From NCBI GenBank assembly GCA_948474755.1, contig CAOLHI010000612.1, positions 124,001 to 188,000 of the forward strand: 64,000 nt of DNA, in the 5' to 3' direction. Shown one piece after another: positions 1 to 10,711 of the stretch. The position numbers and the translations under genes are program-made. Within the stretch, counting starts at the first letter, position 1; every line of letters begins with the position of its first letter. The stretch is from Ctenosaura bakeri (taxonomy: Eukaryota > Chordata > Lepidosauria > Squamata > Iguanidae). The notes under the pieces are model-generated. The model was not told where the DNA came from, did not search any database, and saw only the letters and a list, made by a program, of their open reading frames with translations.

Positions 1-1283
1 TTCAGCTCTGGATGCTAGGAAAATACATCAGTCATGTATCTGCCCTGGCTCAGGAAGAACTCACATATATCAAAGGGCTAGTAATCGCTGCAGTTTTCAA
101 TCAACACCCTCTTTCCCAGCTCATTACCACCAATTGATATATGGGCAAGTTTAACTACTCCCTCATCAGTGAAGTATGAGAGGGCACCGCTGGTAGAGGG
201 GACAGCAAACTACCTTTGCACCTACAATGGCCTGCGTCCAGAAGTCACTGGAAACTCTCACTCCTTACACACGTGTAAGATTTGGCATACATCACAAGCA
301 TGTTGACTCCTGCGTGGAACTGCTTCCCACACAAGGATTTTGGAAACGGCACTCCCTACTCAGCTACCACTTTTCAGGCTGACTCCATCCCGACCAAAGA
401 GGGCATGAAAACAAATGGGGGTTTATACACACACACCCCCCAAAATATAGCAGGGATTACTAGATAGGGAACAGGAGAAGGAAGGAGGGCCAGAGCCGGC
501 CATGAAACGGGACAAGGCACAGCGACTCCTGGGGTCACACTTCCACTTTGTAACCTGCTGGTCAACGTTAAAAGCCAGGGCAAAGGAAGGGCACAAAGAC
601 TGCGGAGAAGGTGGCAAATACCCGACTAAGGGCGAGGAGGCGGGGGGGGGCAGCCCAGCCTCACGGAAAGGAGCGGGAAGGAGGGGGGTAGAAAAAACCT
701 TTGAGGCTGAGAGGGAAGGAAAAAATCCCAGTCAGGTTATGAGGCTCCACGGTCTGGTTTGAATTAAGCCTTTGGGGCAGCCTTGGCTGGATTTCCTCAA
801 CCGACACAATAGCCTATTATTGAACCCCCCCCCACCTTAAGCCGGGCTTTTCAACTCGTCGGTCGCCAGCCCCGCAAGAACTTGTTGGCGGGAGGCTCCG
901 AGGGGGTGTGGGTTAGAGAGAAAGAAGCGAGGGAAAGCGACGCCGCTGCCCCCGAGGCACCGCCGGCTGCAACCGCTTTCCGGGCGCGGAGTTGGGGCGA
1001 GCGCCGGACGAGGGAAAGAGGCGGCGCTGAGGAGCCGGGCTCCCGGTTCCCTCCACCTCGGCTCCAACGCAGCTTGGCTTTTTTTCCCCCTTTTTTTCTC
1101 GCGCCTTTGGGGCTGCCGAGGGAGCGGGGAAAAGAAACCGCTCCCAGTTTGCGGGACGCTTTCTCTGGGGCGTCCCTCTCGGGAGCCACGTGCGGCCGCC
1201 CCTTCCCAGAGCGCGCCACGAGAAAGCCGCCTCGCCCCCCGCCCGACCCCCGGGCCTCCCGAGGAGAAGAGTCCCCCGCTCAC
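1..1283 (-). other. SDC1: Syndecan intron 1 (5' part of the intron)
   Basis: Everything left of the exon 1 donor is intron 1 of the syndecan gene, read on the minus strand. The half nearest the exon (about 840-1283) is CpG-rich. The distal half has no coding exon or mobile element that I recognise; it holds short G runs (about 640-650) and a C run (about 826-834). Further syndecan exons lie outside the window. Confidence 0.65.
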
Positions 1284-1346
1284 CGCCCACACTGCCGGGA
1301 AGCAGAAGACCACCGCGCACAGCAGCGCACCCGCCGCCTTGACCAT
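1284..1346 (-). CDS. SDC1: Syndecan exon 1: signal peptide (probable SDC1)
   Basis: The ATG at 1346-1344 opens 21 codons: Met-Val-Lys-Ala-Ala-Gly, a hydrophobic core (Ala-Leu-Leu-Cys-Ala-Val-Val-Phe-Cys-Phe) and an Ala-Val-Trp-Ala cleavage-like end. A GCG|GTGAGC donor follows in phase 0. The start has A at -3 and G at +4, a strong Kozak context. An exon that holds little more than the signal peptide, inside a CpG island, is the known layout of SDC1. Syndecan-1 is a type I membrane heparan-sulfate proteoglycan and co-receptor. The identity rests mainly on position: this exon lies just downstream of PUM2 on the same strand, as SDC1 does in other tetrapods. The paralogous pair SDC3-PUM1 has the same layout, but the downstream gene here is clearly PUM2. 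The frame stays open upstream only from a GTG, so no earlier ATG competes. Confidence 0.7.
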
Positions 1347-1700
1347 CTTCTCCGCCTCGCAGCGACCACGGCAGCCGCCTTCCACAGCACCCGGACAAGC
1401 CCAAAATCTCCGGCGCTCGCTCTGGCTCTGGGTTGCGCGCGCCTTCCTTTCTTTCTTTCTCTCCCTGTTTTTTTTTTTTTTCCTTCCTTCCCTCCTTTGC
1501 CTCCTTCCTTACTTCGGCGCCACCAGCCGACTGCTGCGAAAAAGCGCCCGAGATGGACCAGCTCTCCCCAGCCCTCTCCCTCTTCTAATTAAAAAAAAGA
1601 AAGGGAAAAAAAGCCCTTTCATGTTCTCCTGGTCCCGCCCAACCCACTGTCCAGCACCGCCCAAGCCCGCCACGCCTCCTCCCTCCCTCCCTCCTTGGTC
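1347..1700 (-). promoter_or_regulatory. Syndecan 5' UTR / core promoter (approximate)
   Basis: On the minus strand this is the DNA just upstream of the start codon. It holds a purine-rich tract (polypyrimidine on the plus strand, about 1447-1515), several GC-box-like stretches and an AT-rich patch at about 1586-1610. The transcription start cannot be placed from sequence alone. Confidence 0.4.
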
Positions 1701-2040
1701 CATAAACAGCGTTTCCGCCTTTCAGAGCTGTGGGATTTTTCCTTTCGTCTCCTCCAGGCTGACGAGGACTTTTACCTCACGGACACGCCTGCTCCCCCCC
1801 CAAGCTTTCTTAATCCTCTTCGTCACCTCCACCTCAGACCCGCCCGCCCTTTTCTCTCCCCAACCCTCTTCCCTGAGCGAAAGGCGCCAGAGGTTCGCTT
1901 TGGCTGCTTACGTTCGCTCCGCATCAGCCCCCAAACCTGATATCCTGAGAATATTTGGAGTAAAGAAGGGGCTCGCCGCCTATATATCGTTCCCCTGGGT
2001 ATAAAGGTGGAAAGTTTCCGCTCTTCTCCATTTGCTTGCC

Positions 2041-2060
2041 GTGTGTGTGTGTGTGTGTGT
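2041..2060. repeat. (GT)10 microsatellite
   Basis: Ten perfect GT units about 700 bp upstream of the syndecan start codon; alternating purine-pyrimidine DNA with Z-forming potential. Confidence 0.95.
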
Positions 2061-2284
2061 TACACCGAAAAAACCCGAACATGAGACCAGTGAGAGAAAA
2101 ACTTGCAGAAGCCAGCCGAATAAATTTAGTTATGTGTTTACAGTCCCTGAAACGTAGCAGAAGCCTCTTGCCAGCTCCCATTGTCAGGTGAATTATCCGG
2201 ATCAGATTGGAGATTTAAAAAAAAAAAAACCACCAAAACTGCAGTTCCCCCATTTAGAAGGACTCAAAAGTGGGTCTGACTGAG

Positions 2285-2485
2285 GCCATTTCCGCACTAG
2301 ACTGTTCTAGTGCTTATAATTCCACTTTCAACCTCCTGTGGAATTCTGGGGTTTGCAATTTACTGAGGCCAAAGAGCTCTCTGGCTGAAAATTCTAAAGG
2401 ACCCTCCCTAAACTGCAAACCCCAGGATTCCATAGGATGTTGAAAGTGGAATAATAGCACTATAACAGTCTGGTGCAGAAATGGC
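2285..2485. mobile_element. Foldback element, GCCATTTCCGCAC family, copy 1 (long-centre subtype)
   Basis: A 201-bp imperfect palindrome. The left end GCCATTTCCGCACTAG pairs with the right end (reverse complement GCCATTTCTGCACCAG). The arms carry a GATTCCACTTTCAAC-like segment and a GGGGTTTGCA-like segment, and the centre is a non-palindromic CAAAGAGCTCTCTGGCTG spacer. CTGAG is repeated exactly on both sides (2280-2284 and 2486-2490), which reads as a 5-bp target-site duplication. No coding capacity, so non-autonomous. The superfamily is uncertain. Confidence 0.8.
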
Positions 2486-2490
2486 CTGAG

Positions 2491-4056
2491 ATTTGAGGCA
2501 TGGGATTTCTTGGCTGTGTTTCCTTTGATCCACAAGACGCATGGTTTGGCTCCTAAATTGAGGGGACTGCGAGTTCTTAATATTCAGATCCAGGTAGAGA
2601 ACCGACTTTGTTCTCCACCCTCACCCCTTGTGGACACATTTAGATTCCAGTTTAATTGTCTCTTAGGTCTTAAAACATTTAAAGGTGCAGAAGTTCAAGC
2701 CTGTCTTTAATCCTGAAGGAGATAAAAGCTGGGTAACATGGTATCTTATATTAGCTCTATCAAGGTTGCCATGTTATCACCTGGCAGGTGGACTTCTGCT
2801 GTCTTTAACATCTGCCTGGATTTTTTTTATCTTTTTTTTTTTCCTGGCGGGGGATTTGAAACAATACAGAAAAGCTCTCATCGACTCTCAGGTAGCTTTT
2901 GATGGCACAAAGCCAGAACGAACCAAAAATGGAGGGAAAATGGGGGGAAAGCTTTATATAGATTTCATAGGCGGATATTGAGATGCTGTCCACAGAGGCA
3001 AATGTGTAAATTCTCTGTACCAAAGGGATAGGTATGTTTTGCCCAGTTATTTATGTTGTGTGCTGCCATGGCTCCCAGCTCTAGGGGAACTGTGCAATAC
3101 AAGTGAATTAAATAAAAGTTAATAAAATGCAAAGCTATAGTTTGTCAAGTTGGAAAAAGGCAAAAGGTGTCACTGAGTATGTGCAAAAATGCAAAGCCAA
3201 CCCTATGCTTTCCAAGACAGTACCTTAAGTATGGCTGATGTCATTCACTGACCTACTGGCATACCTGGTGTTTATTTATACTTTTGCTGTGCTTTAACAT
3301 TTACTTCCTCTTTTTGTTTTTAACATAAAAGGGAGGCCTTTCTTGGGAATAAATGACCCTAGGAAGCCAAAAATAGGGCAGAAAATACCATTCATGCCTG
3401 CTGGAGTTCATTTGAGGGCATGACATTCTTGGAAAATTTTAGAAGAAAATGAAAAAGAATTGCCCTGTGCATGAGGGTCTGGGGGGCAGAAAAAAACAGC
3501 CCTTGAGGTTACATGTGGGTCACTAGCTGCACTTTGTCCAATCCTAATTTAAATGGGCCATAGGAGATTTGGAGAAGTGCTAGCCATAGAGCTGCTTTGC
3601 CTACCACTCCCATCAGAGCATGGCAGTCATTAGAGAATTGTTCTCCAAAACAGTCTGGAAGTCCAAAGCTTCTCCACTCTATGTTAAAACTGTTGAACTG
3701 TGCTTGAAATCTATGTTTCATTTATAGCCAATGTATTTCTAGTGATTTTGAGTGGTTGTCACTTTCTTTTCTGTTGAGCATGTTGAACACAATAGCTATG
3801 GAGGAAATGGAAGGGTCTCTGCTCTGCAAAAAATGGAGCTGAAGATGGATGTTGCATTTTACCAGTCTCTCCAAACAGAGATACCAAGTGCAGCCACTGC
3901 TTCCAAATGATAAGGTTGGGGTGCTCTGCACATGTTCTGTGACCTTCCTCCTTTTTTCCCTACTTTAACAAACTGTGAGTAGCCTCCTTCTATTCTTTTA
4001 GAGCATAAGACTACAAAGATCTGAGCACTGTACATCCTGAGTGTATCTATATTCCA
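2491..4056. other. Intergenic DNA, no gene recognised
   Basis: No coding exon is supported here. A segment at about 3496-3545 (CCTTGAGG...CACTTTGTCCAATCC) resembles one at about 15,378-15,424, so it is probably an old dispersed repeat of unknown class. A palindromic CTTTATATAGATTT patch and poly-T runs (about 2820-2840) are of low information. Confidence 0.5.
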
Positions 4057-4180
4057 ATGGTGAGAATTGTGCGACCCTTCAGATGTTGTTGGACTATAGT
4101 TCCCAGCTTTCCTCAGTACTGGCTATGCTGGGAAGAATTGCTAGGAGTTGTGATGCAACATCAGAAGTTCCCATCCTGCT
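4057..4180 (+). mobile_element. Short palindromic hAT-like MITE (GTTGTTGGACTA... family)
   Basis: AGATGTTGTTGGACTATAGTTCCCAG on the left pairs with GGAGTTGTGATGCAACATCAG on the right around a short centre. Related copies lie at 8360-8496, 25,490-25,560 and 32,073-32,206. This copy is diverged and its exact ends are uncertain. Confidence 0.55.
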
Positions 4181-5263
4181 GTATTTGCACCCATTTCTCA
4201 CTATCCCTCAACACTGTTCAGATTGGCTAGGGATTTGGGGAAGTGAAATGCCACAATACCTAAAGGGTTGCATTCCCATCTTAAGGCCTGGGTGGTAATT
4301 GGGGCAGCCTTCCAAATATAGCTGGACATAAAGTTTTAACAGCCTTAACAGAATGATCAGTGAGGAACACTGGAAACTGCAACTCAACAACATTTGAAGG
4401 GCTTTGATCCAGGAAAACACAATCCAGTTAGCATGAAATATGAAAATTTGTGCATGTACACACCCCCTTAAATGTGGCCAGTCATTCCCCCCCTTTTAAT
4501 GCATAGGTTTGAATATGAACTCTAAATTCTGAATATAGCTACTTTTACCTTGAGAGTGTCTTTTGAGTGATCAATGAGACTTTGCCTGGTGTCAGCTACG
4601 AAATCTTTTAACTTGCCAAATGAAGTCAATGAAGATGGATGGTGTCATCAGAAACTGTTCATTTAAGAGCCAAAGCAGCAGCTTGCAGTACCAGACCAGG
4701 GGACCATCTGGTCCAACTTCCCACCAACAGTCAGTTCAGCTCCTCCAAGGAAAACTGACAAGTATGACATTAAACCCAACATCATTCTCCACATTTTTCA
4801 GACATGCTAAATTAGTATTTTGATATTTGATCACCTTTTTCTAATGTTGCTTCAGTATTTCCTTTTCCTTCCTTGCTGATGCTAAGTTTTTTTAAAAAAA
4901 TATATGTATATTTCCTTGTAATTAGCCAAAGTGAAACATAATACTCTATCCATATGGGTGAATGGGCAGTGCATTTAAATTTTGAATGCTTGTTGCTTCT
5001 CAGTGGGTAGTTCCAGTCTGTGGAACTCCCTGCCAAGGCAAGCTAAATTGGGCCCCCTCCATGTTGTCCTTGCTGTGGCAGCCAAAAATCTTTTTATTCA
5101 GATTGCCAGCAGTCAGCTGATTTCTGAGGACAGGGCTTTGAATACATAGATGCTTCTAAAGTATTGTAAATTATTCATTTGTTCATTATTATTCATTTAA
5201 TTTGAGTTTTGACATTACAAAGGTTTGTGTTCTTGTCTGTACCTTTTTAAAAAAATCTTGAAC

Positions 5264-5264
<1 letters not shown>
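4181..5264. other. Intergenic DNA, no gene recognised
   Basis: AT-rich DNA. A further fragment of the palindromic MITE family may lie at about 4350-4410 (GAACACTGGAAACTGCAACTCAACAACATTTGAAGG). Nothing else is supported. Confidence 0.45.

Positions 5265-5299
<35 letters not shown>
5265..5299. repeat. (GATT)n microsatellite
   Basis: Almost nine perfect GATT units. Confidence 0.95.
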
Positions 5300-5429
5300 G
5301 TGATTTGTAGTGATTTATATTCTGCTCTTCTCCATTCAAGATCCAAGTATTAGGAGGAAGGAAATATATGAATAGGAGAAAAAGATGAAAAATAAGTTGT
5401 TGAAGAAGGAGAAGTTCAAGAATTTATGT

Positions 5430-5645
5430 GCTTTCAAATTGATTCTGCCTTAAGGTGACCTTTTCCTTGGCATTTCTTGGCAAGAATTGTTCAGAGGAAG
5501 TTTGCCCTCACCTTCCTCTAAGGCTGAGATGTAAAAGTTCTTGCCCAAGGTCACTAGCGTGTTTCCACGGCTGAGCTGAGATTTGAAGCTTGGTGTCCCG
5601 GAATTCTAGCTCAACACTCAAACCACTACACCATACTAGCTCTCA
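5430..5645 (-). mobile_element. tRNA-derived SINE, minus orientation
   Basis: The reverse complement starts with a tRNA-like head (box-B-like GTTCRAAT region degraded to TTCAAATCTCAGC). It continues through a stretch equivalent to 'gtgaccttgggcaag' and ends with the CTTGGCAAGAAA...AAGGTCACC-like tail. It aligns by eye with the copies at 7650-7872 and 48,447-48,662, but is diverged. Confidence 0.7.
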
Positions 5646-6309
5646 AACACTGTTACTGCTATTCAAAGCACATTTGCTAATTGTGGATGTCCTCTTCCTT
5701 CTTTCATATTCTACTTCTCACTTTTGTTGGCTAGTGGAATTTCCTCTCCTGTGCAGTCGAAAAGGGGCACAGATCCGTAAGCACTAAATCCTTTCAAAAA
5801 AACTGTCTCATCCCACCCACCAAAATCTAGGAACCCATAAATGAGACCATTGGTGTTGCATCCCATATGAATTTTCTGACACAACCAAACTAATGCAAAG
5901 CCTCAAATGTTTTTCCATCATTATCATCAGATCCAGAAACATTTATTTTGATTCATCCATCTCATTCAATTTCAAGGGCACAGGATATGAAATAGTAATT
6001 ATACATAAATAAACATGAGTCCCTGTGTTATCTATTTTTCTTTTTTAAAAAAATCCAGACTTCTTTTTCTTTTTTCTGACTTACTAAGAAATTAAGAGTT
6101 GTTGTTTACATTTTATACCCAACTTTAAAGGACACAGGACCAGTTTTGAAAGACACAGGTATGTGTTTATTACTTTCTTTTTGAAAGTGCACACAAATAG
6201 CATTTCTGCACCTTTCAAACTGACTGTTCAGTGGGATGTATGTCTTGGTATTTGCAGTGTCTGTACCTCACTACAAATGAAACATAAAAAGAGGGCAAGC
6301 CTCCAGTAT
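5646..6309. other. Intergenic DNA, no gene recognised
   Basis: AT-rich sequence without coding or repeat features that I can support. Confidence 0.4.
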
Positions 6310-6545
6310 GGAGGAGGAATTGGGGTGCCAGCATGAAAAAAATTTGGGTTAGGACTTGGGAGGTCCAGCTTGTAGTCTCTACATAGCCACAATGCTCACT
6401 GGGTGATCCTGAGCCCATCTCCCTCTCTTTGTGTTTATGTCCATCTCTGTCTGCTTGACATATGTCACAGTAATGTAGTGTCGAAGAGAGCCATTTGTGC
6501 TGCCTTGAGCTCACTGGAGGAAAGGCAGGATATAAATGTGAACAT
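6310..6545 (+). mobile_element. CORE-SINE (MIR-like), plus orientation
   Basis: The order of blocks is typical: a head ending GGACTTGGGAGGTCCAGC, the segment TGCTCACTGGGTGATCCTGAG, a variable stretch, then TGCTGCCTTGAGCTCACTGG followed by AGGAAAGGCAGGATATAAATG at the 3' end, the L2-type tail. A minus-orientation copy lies at about 9240-9405. Confidence 0.7.
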
Positions 6546-7649
6546 ACCTAATCATAATTAATAATAAATTAAAGAACCATGAGATAGAAGGGCAGGCAGG
6601 AGCCTTGAATCTGTCAAAGTGTGCTTAGACAGCATCTTGGTCATGAACTTCCTCACTATATAGTAAGATATAGTTTGTGCTTCTATTGAAAATATAGTGT
6701 TTTTTTCTAAATATTTGTATGTGTATTTACCTGGTCAAATCAGCATTTGATGCAAACCTATTTTCCTCCCTTTCCCTTTCTCTCAAGTACAGCAGACATC
6801 ATACAAGTCCTGCTGGTTTAGATCAATAGGTCACTTAGCCCAGCATCTCACAAAGATAAGGCAGAAGTTTCTAGGAAGCTCACAGACAGTGGAGGAAAGC
6901 AACATACTTCACCCAGCTGTATGAAGCCCAGCTACTGACTGATAGAATTCTGCTTGACTACATCCATAGGACATGGCACAAGGTTATTTCAGCTATCTGT
7001 TGCATAAGAGTATTTGCCCTAGCTTTCTCTGCTTTATCAAATTAAAACCCGCTGGGATTTCTTACTCACTCTGCCTGCATCTCTGTTGAAACAATGCACT
7101 TAGTCACTGTCATCCAGGGAGTCTGCCTAACGTCCGGCTCCTAATGAGTCATCTGCTCCAACTGTATTGCTTCCCTGCCTGTATGAGTCTCGGTCATGGT
7201 GGTTGGGAAACCTCTTGCAGTCCAAGGGCCAAATTCAATTTCAAAGAAGATCTTGGAAGCCCACATTCCACTGGTGGATGGGACCTAAGGTGACAGGGTG
7301 AAGCCAAAAATATCAGCATATTTTGATTTAAAGTTCTTACTGCTGATAACAAAACCTTACAAGAAGAACTTTAACTATTCTGTATGGGGGATACACCATA
7401 CAAAAAAACTAGGAAAGCACCAAATGATAGTATTATGGAGGGAAGCCACCTCCAGGACCTATAGCATCTGAGCATAATCTAAACTTTGGATAGAGAATCT
7501 GGGGGCCTTCCAGGTATTATTGGAGCACAACTCTCACAATTCAACTCTCACAACCATTCACCATGCTGATGTGGTCTCCTGGAACATGATGCCTAAAATA
7601 TGGGGGGGGCAAAGTTTTTGCACCCCTATTGTAAGTCATGGATAAGGAA
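6546..7649. other. Intergenic DNA, no gene recognised
   Basis: No exon or structured RNA supported. A fragment like the palindromic MITE family may be present at about 7505-7545. Confidence 0.4.
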
Positions 7650-7872
7650 CTTGTAGCCCTTTGGACTAAGGGCTGGGGGAGATCCAGCATGCTGTTGCAG
7701 TTTTGAGTGCTGGACCACAACCTTGGAGACCATGATTCAATTTCCCCCTTGACCATGGAAAGCCACCGAGTGACCTTCAGCGTATCACACAAACCTAGCC
7801 CCTAGAAAACCCTGTGATAGGTTTGCCTTAAATTGGAAATTGGAAATTACTTGAAGGTGCATAACAACAACT
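7650..7872 (+). mobile_element. tRNA-derived SINE, plus orientation
   Basis: The head shows box-B-like 'gattcaattt' after 'ttggagaccat'. The body includes CCGAGTGACCTTCAGC and AGAAAACCCTGTGATAGG, and the 3' end is GGAAATTACTTGAAGGTGCA followed by a short AAC-rich tail (ATAACAACAAC). The duplicated AATTGGAAATTGGAAATT near the end is a small internal tandem repeat. Confidence 0.75.
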
Positions 7873-8359
7873 TCAGCAGCCCCCCCTTGTCCTTTTCTAC
7901 TTGATTGTTTCTTGTTTTTTCCACAATGCATCTCATGGGGGCTTACTTTTATGGCTGATGATTAAGTCATGATCAGTTCAGAACAGTGCTATGAACAGAG
8001 AGCAGCTGTTATAATTCTATTGTGTAGAATTTCCCCCTTTTCCATTCTTACAGTTCGCCCTTTGCATATCTGCATGGGGCATGTGGCTCTTGTATCCATT
8101 CTGGCAGCTTTAGTACTGATGTTCTTGAATCTGAAATGAGAAGTGTTACTCCTGCTACATGTTTCTGAATTTGTTGCCTTTCGCTTATGCATTTGTGATT
8201 TAAGTGTATATGCTGTTTTGTATCCCTTGTGCCCTTTTACCTATGTTGTCTATTCACATTTACCTGCCTTCCACTCTTACCTCCTCATCTTTTGCCACCT
8301 AGTGGTGGCTGTTTATAATACTACTTCCTCCATTTCTTATGTGGTTCATGATGTAGAAT
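7873..8359. other. Intergenic DNA, no gene recognised
   Basis: No feature that I can support; open frames here are short and show no similarity to known families. Confidence 0.4.
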
Positions 8360-8496
8360 CAGAGGTGGGAATTATGTGGCCTTTCAGATGCTATTGGACT
8401 ATAACTCCTAGCATTCCTTTCCACTGGCTATCCTGGCAAAAGTACTAGAACTTTCAGTCCAACAACATCTGCAGGGCTATGTGTTTTCCACCCCTG
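8360..8496 (+). mobile_element. hAT-like MITE with CAGAGGTGGG/CCACCCCTG ends
   Basis: CAGAGGTGGGAA at the left pairs with TTTTCCACCCCTG at the right. Internal arms are GATGCTATTGGACTATAACTCC and AGTCCAACAACATC. This is the most complete left and right end of the family in the window. No clear 8-bp target duplication remains. Confidence 0.7.
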
Positions 8497-9239
8497 CTTA
8501 ATATTTTGTGGGTAAAAAGAAGCTAAATGTTGCAAGGTCAGTCCCTGCCTTCTCTAAGCAGGCCTAGGAGGTACAGGGAATCACCGAACTAGATGAATGT
8601 ATAGCATGACCTAATATAAGATCATGGCTCATATTCCTTAGATGCCCTATGTTCTGTGCTATCACATATTGAACTGATATAATCCTCACCATGGCTGGTC
8701 ATATTGTTAATGCATTGTGTATTAACTGATTCCACTATTAACTGTTTTGGTATAGAAATGCAAACTTGCTCATGCTCATGCTCAGTAAGGCAGGCTGTTG
8801 GAGGGTTGGGAACCCCATGAGCTTTTCCCCCTCCAGTGTGACTAGATAACATGCAATTTTGTGTTTTGTGACTCCAAAGTGTTCACAAAATGTCTCTGAG
8901 CAAAATACTTTCCTTGCCCATTGTAAAACAAAGCACACAAAGGAAGAGCTGGCACAGAAGGACCAGCTGACTGATCAAAAGGAAGCAAAAACCAGTCCAA
9001 TTTCTCCAAGTTTCAAGGAGCAGCTATCTTAATTTAGCTATGCAATTTATACAGTTTGCATTTGTGAACAAATTGTTCTCATAAATGCAAAAAACTTTTG
9101 ACACCAAGAGCAAATACCTTTTTGTCTCACTGATAAAGAGAAAATGCTTTCATTTGCTCCCTTAATTTGTCACTTTAGTCATGAACTGAAACGAGTTTTT
9201 AAATAAATATGGCCATGTTTCTTTTACATCTTTTCTCAT
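8497..9239. other. Intergenic DNA, no gene recognised
   Basis: No feature that I can support. Confidence 0.4.
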
Positions 9240-9405
9240 TTCTCGTTTCCCTTCCTTCCAATGAGCTCAAGGCACTTTATGTAGCTCTTTTCCTCCCCAT
9301 ACTATCTCCCAACAATCCTGTGAGGCAGTTCAACCTGGGAAGGAGGGATGAGCCCTAGCTTGCCCAGTGAGTTCTGTGGCTCAGTGAAGACTTGAATCTA
9401 GATCT
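9240..9405 (-). mobile_element. CORE-SINE (MIR-like), minus orientation, 3' part
   Basis: The left part is the reverse complement of the tail seen at 6310-6545 (TTCCAATGAGCTCAAGGCA). It continues with CAACAATCCTGTGAGGCAG, GCTTGCCCAGTGAGTTCTGTGG and GACTTGAATC, the classic MIR/CORE-SINE order in reverse. Confidence 0.7.
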
Positions 9406-9747
9406 GTCAAAGATAAACAAAGATAATTTTACAAATATGCTGCCTTTTTGATATTATCTTGGTATACTTTGGGCAGGGAAAATAGGATACAAATAAATGA
9501 AGAGTTTCCATGGTGTATATGTCAAGGAGAAATTATGCAGAGAAATGGATGTTAAGTCAAGGTTATGGGAAGGGCATCCCCCTTTAGATGCCAGACAACT
9601 CCCATTGTGATGAAGTTCTGGGGGTATGGCTATGTGAATAGCCAGTGCAGCTTGGAAGCAGGTTGCCAGGCAACCAGAATAGCTCCTCTGGAGAGAAACC
9701 CAGCCCAGTAGCCTGAGGGAGGGTCTGGTGACTAAGAGAATAAGTTA

Positions 9748-9915
9748 CCGTATTTGCTGACATATAAGACACACTAGCATATAAGATACATCTCATTTAT
9801 ATACTGGCAAATACTATTTGCCAGTGTATAAGATGCACTGGCATATAAGATGTACCCCTTTTTCAAATGGTATTTTTCAGGAAAAAAAGTGAGTCTTATC
9901 CGTGAGCAAATAGAA
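9748..9915. mobile_element. Tc1/mariner-like MITE with TA duplication
   Basis: The left end CCGTATTTGCTGACATATAAGAC is matched in reverse at the right end (reverse complement TTCTATTTGCTCACGGATAAGAC). TA flanks both ends (9746-9747 and 9916-9917). The interior repeats an ACTGGCATATAAGATG-like unit about four times. No coding capacity. Confidence 0.6.
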
Positions 9916-10290
9916 TACCCATTGGTTTTTTTTTTCCTTCAGTGAGATTCTAACAAAGAGAGAGGAAGTGGAGTCCTTTAACCAGTCAGAGAGTGTGACT
10001 GAGTTGGTAGGGTTAATTCTCTGTGGAAGTCTAATGAGAGGCAGAAGAGTAATTGAACCCTAGTAAAATCTGGTCAGAGAGTGTGACCTAGATTGAGAGT
10101 TGAGCCTTTGGAGGGAGTGTAGCCAAAGGGCTCTTACATGATAGTTGCACTTTGTATGTGAGTCTAAAGATACAAGTGAACTGTCTCAAAGTAAACTGAA
10201 AAAAAGTATTAATTTTGACGTGTGTCTGAACTGTAATACTTTATTGTTTGTTATCTTAATAAATGTTACAGTTTCTTTTTTAAAATACTG

Positions 10291-10711
10291 GCGGTTTCCA
10301 CACGGGCTAATATTAACGGTGCAGAGTGTCCTCCAGGAAGGACGTCTGCACCTGGGAGCGGACCAAGTCGGACCTACTTAATGTAGATCCGCACCTCAGC
10401 CCACTCTGGAATGACCCCAATTGGTTGTCAAGCGTGCTTTTGAAAGACCGCTTAAAACAAGTCTTTCAAAAGCATGGAGCGTGCCATTCTGTGCTCGCTC
10501 TTTGGTGCAGATTTGCTGGGGGTGGGCTTTAGGCTGGTGAGCTTCAGTGGTTGGTCGAGACCCTCAACCAACCGTAAGTCGCCATTTTCATCCCCGGAGC
10601 AGTGCGGAGCGACGAGCATGCACTGCTCCGGAGCAGCACGGACCGGACCAGGGAGCCAAGAAGTTCGGTAGTAGCGGCACGGGCAATTCCCTCGCCCCGT
10701 GCCAAAATGGC
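10291..10711. mobile_element. Foldback-related DNA element with GGC...GCC ends, GC-rich interior (421 bp)
   Basis: GCGGTTTCCACACGGGC at the left pairs with the right end, whose reverse complement is GCCATTTTGGCACGGGGC. These ends resemble those of the GCCATTTCCGCAC foldback family. The flanks TACTG (10,286-10,290) and CACTG (10,712-10,716) match at four of five positions, again a 5-bp duplication. The interior is GC-rich and holds small palindromes (CCGGAGCAGTGC...GCACTGCTCCGG at about 10,593-10,633; CTTTTGAAAGAC...GTCTTTCAAAAG at about 10,437-10,471). Short open frames here are not supported as genes. Confidence 0.6.

Larger units (their letters stand above)
840..1960. promoter_or_regulatory. 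CpG island over the syndecan first exon and promoter
   Basis: This stretch is strongly GC-rich with many CG dinucleotides, unlike the AT-rich DNA around it. It covers the signal-peptide exon at 1284-1346 and extends on both sides, as expected for a housekeeping-type promoter. No TATA box at a usual distance on the minus strand stands out, so initiation is probably dispersed. Long open frames on both strands here reflect GC richness, not coding. A long polypyrimidine tract lies at about 1447-1515. Confidence 0.75.

Noticed and set aside
1347..1385. A 13-codon N-terminal extension of the syndecan exon
   Set aside because: The frame is open only from a GTG. The first ATG is at 1346, with a strong Kozak context and a clean signal peptide.
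882..1592. Long overlapping reading frames on both strands across the CpG island
   Set aside because: They are composed of low-complexity Arg/Pro/Ser/Ala typical of GC-rich non-coding DNA, and conflict with the well-supported signal-peptide exon.
1999..2006. TATA box on the plus strand (GTATAAAGG) as a promoter for a plus-strand gene
   Set aside because: No plus-strand exon follows, and the CpG island belongs to the minus-strand syndecan gene.
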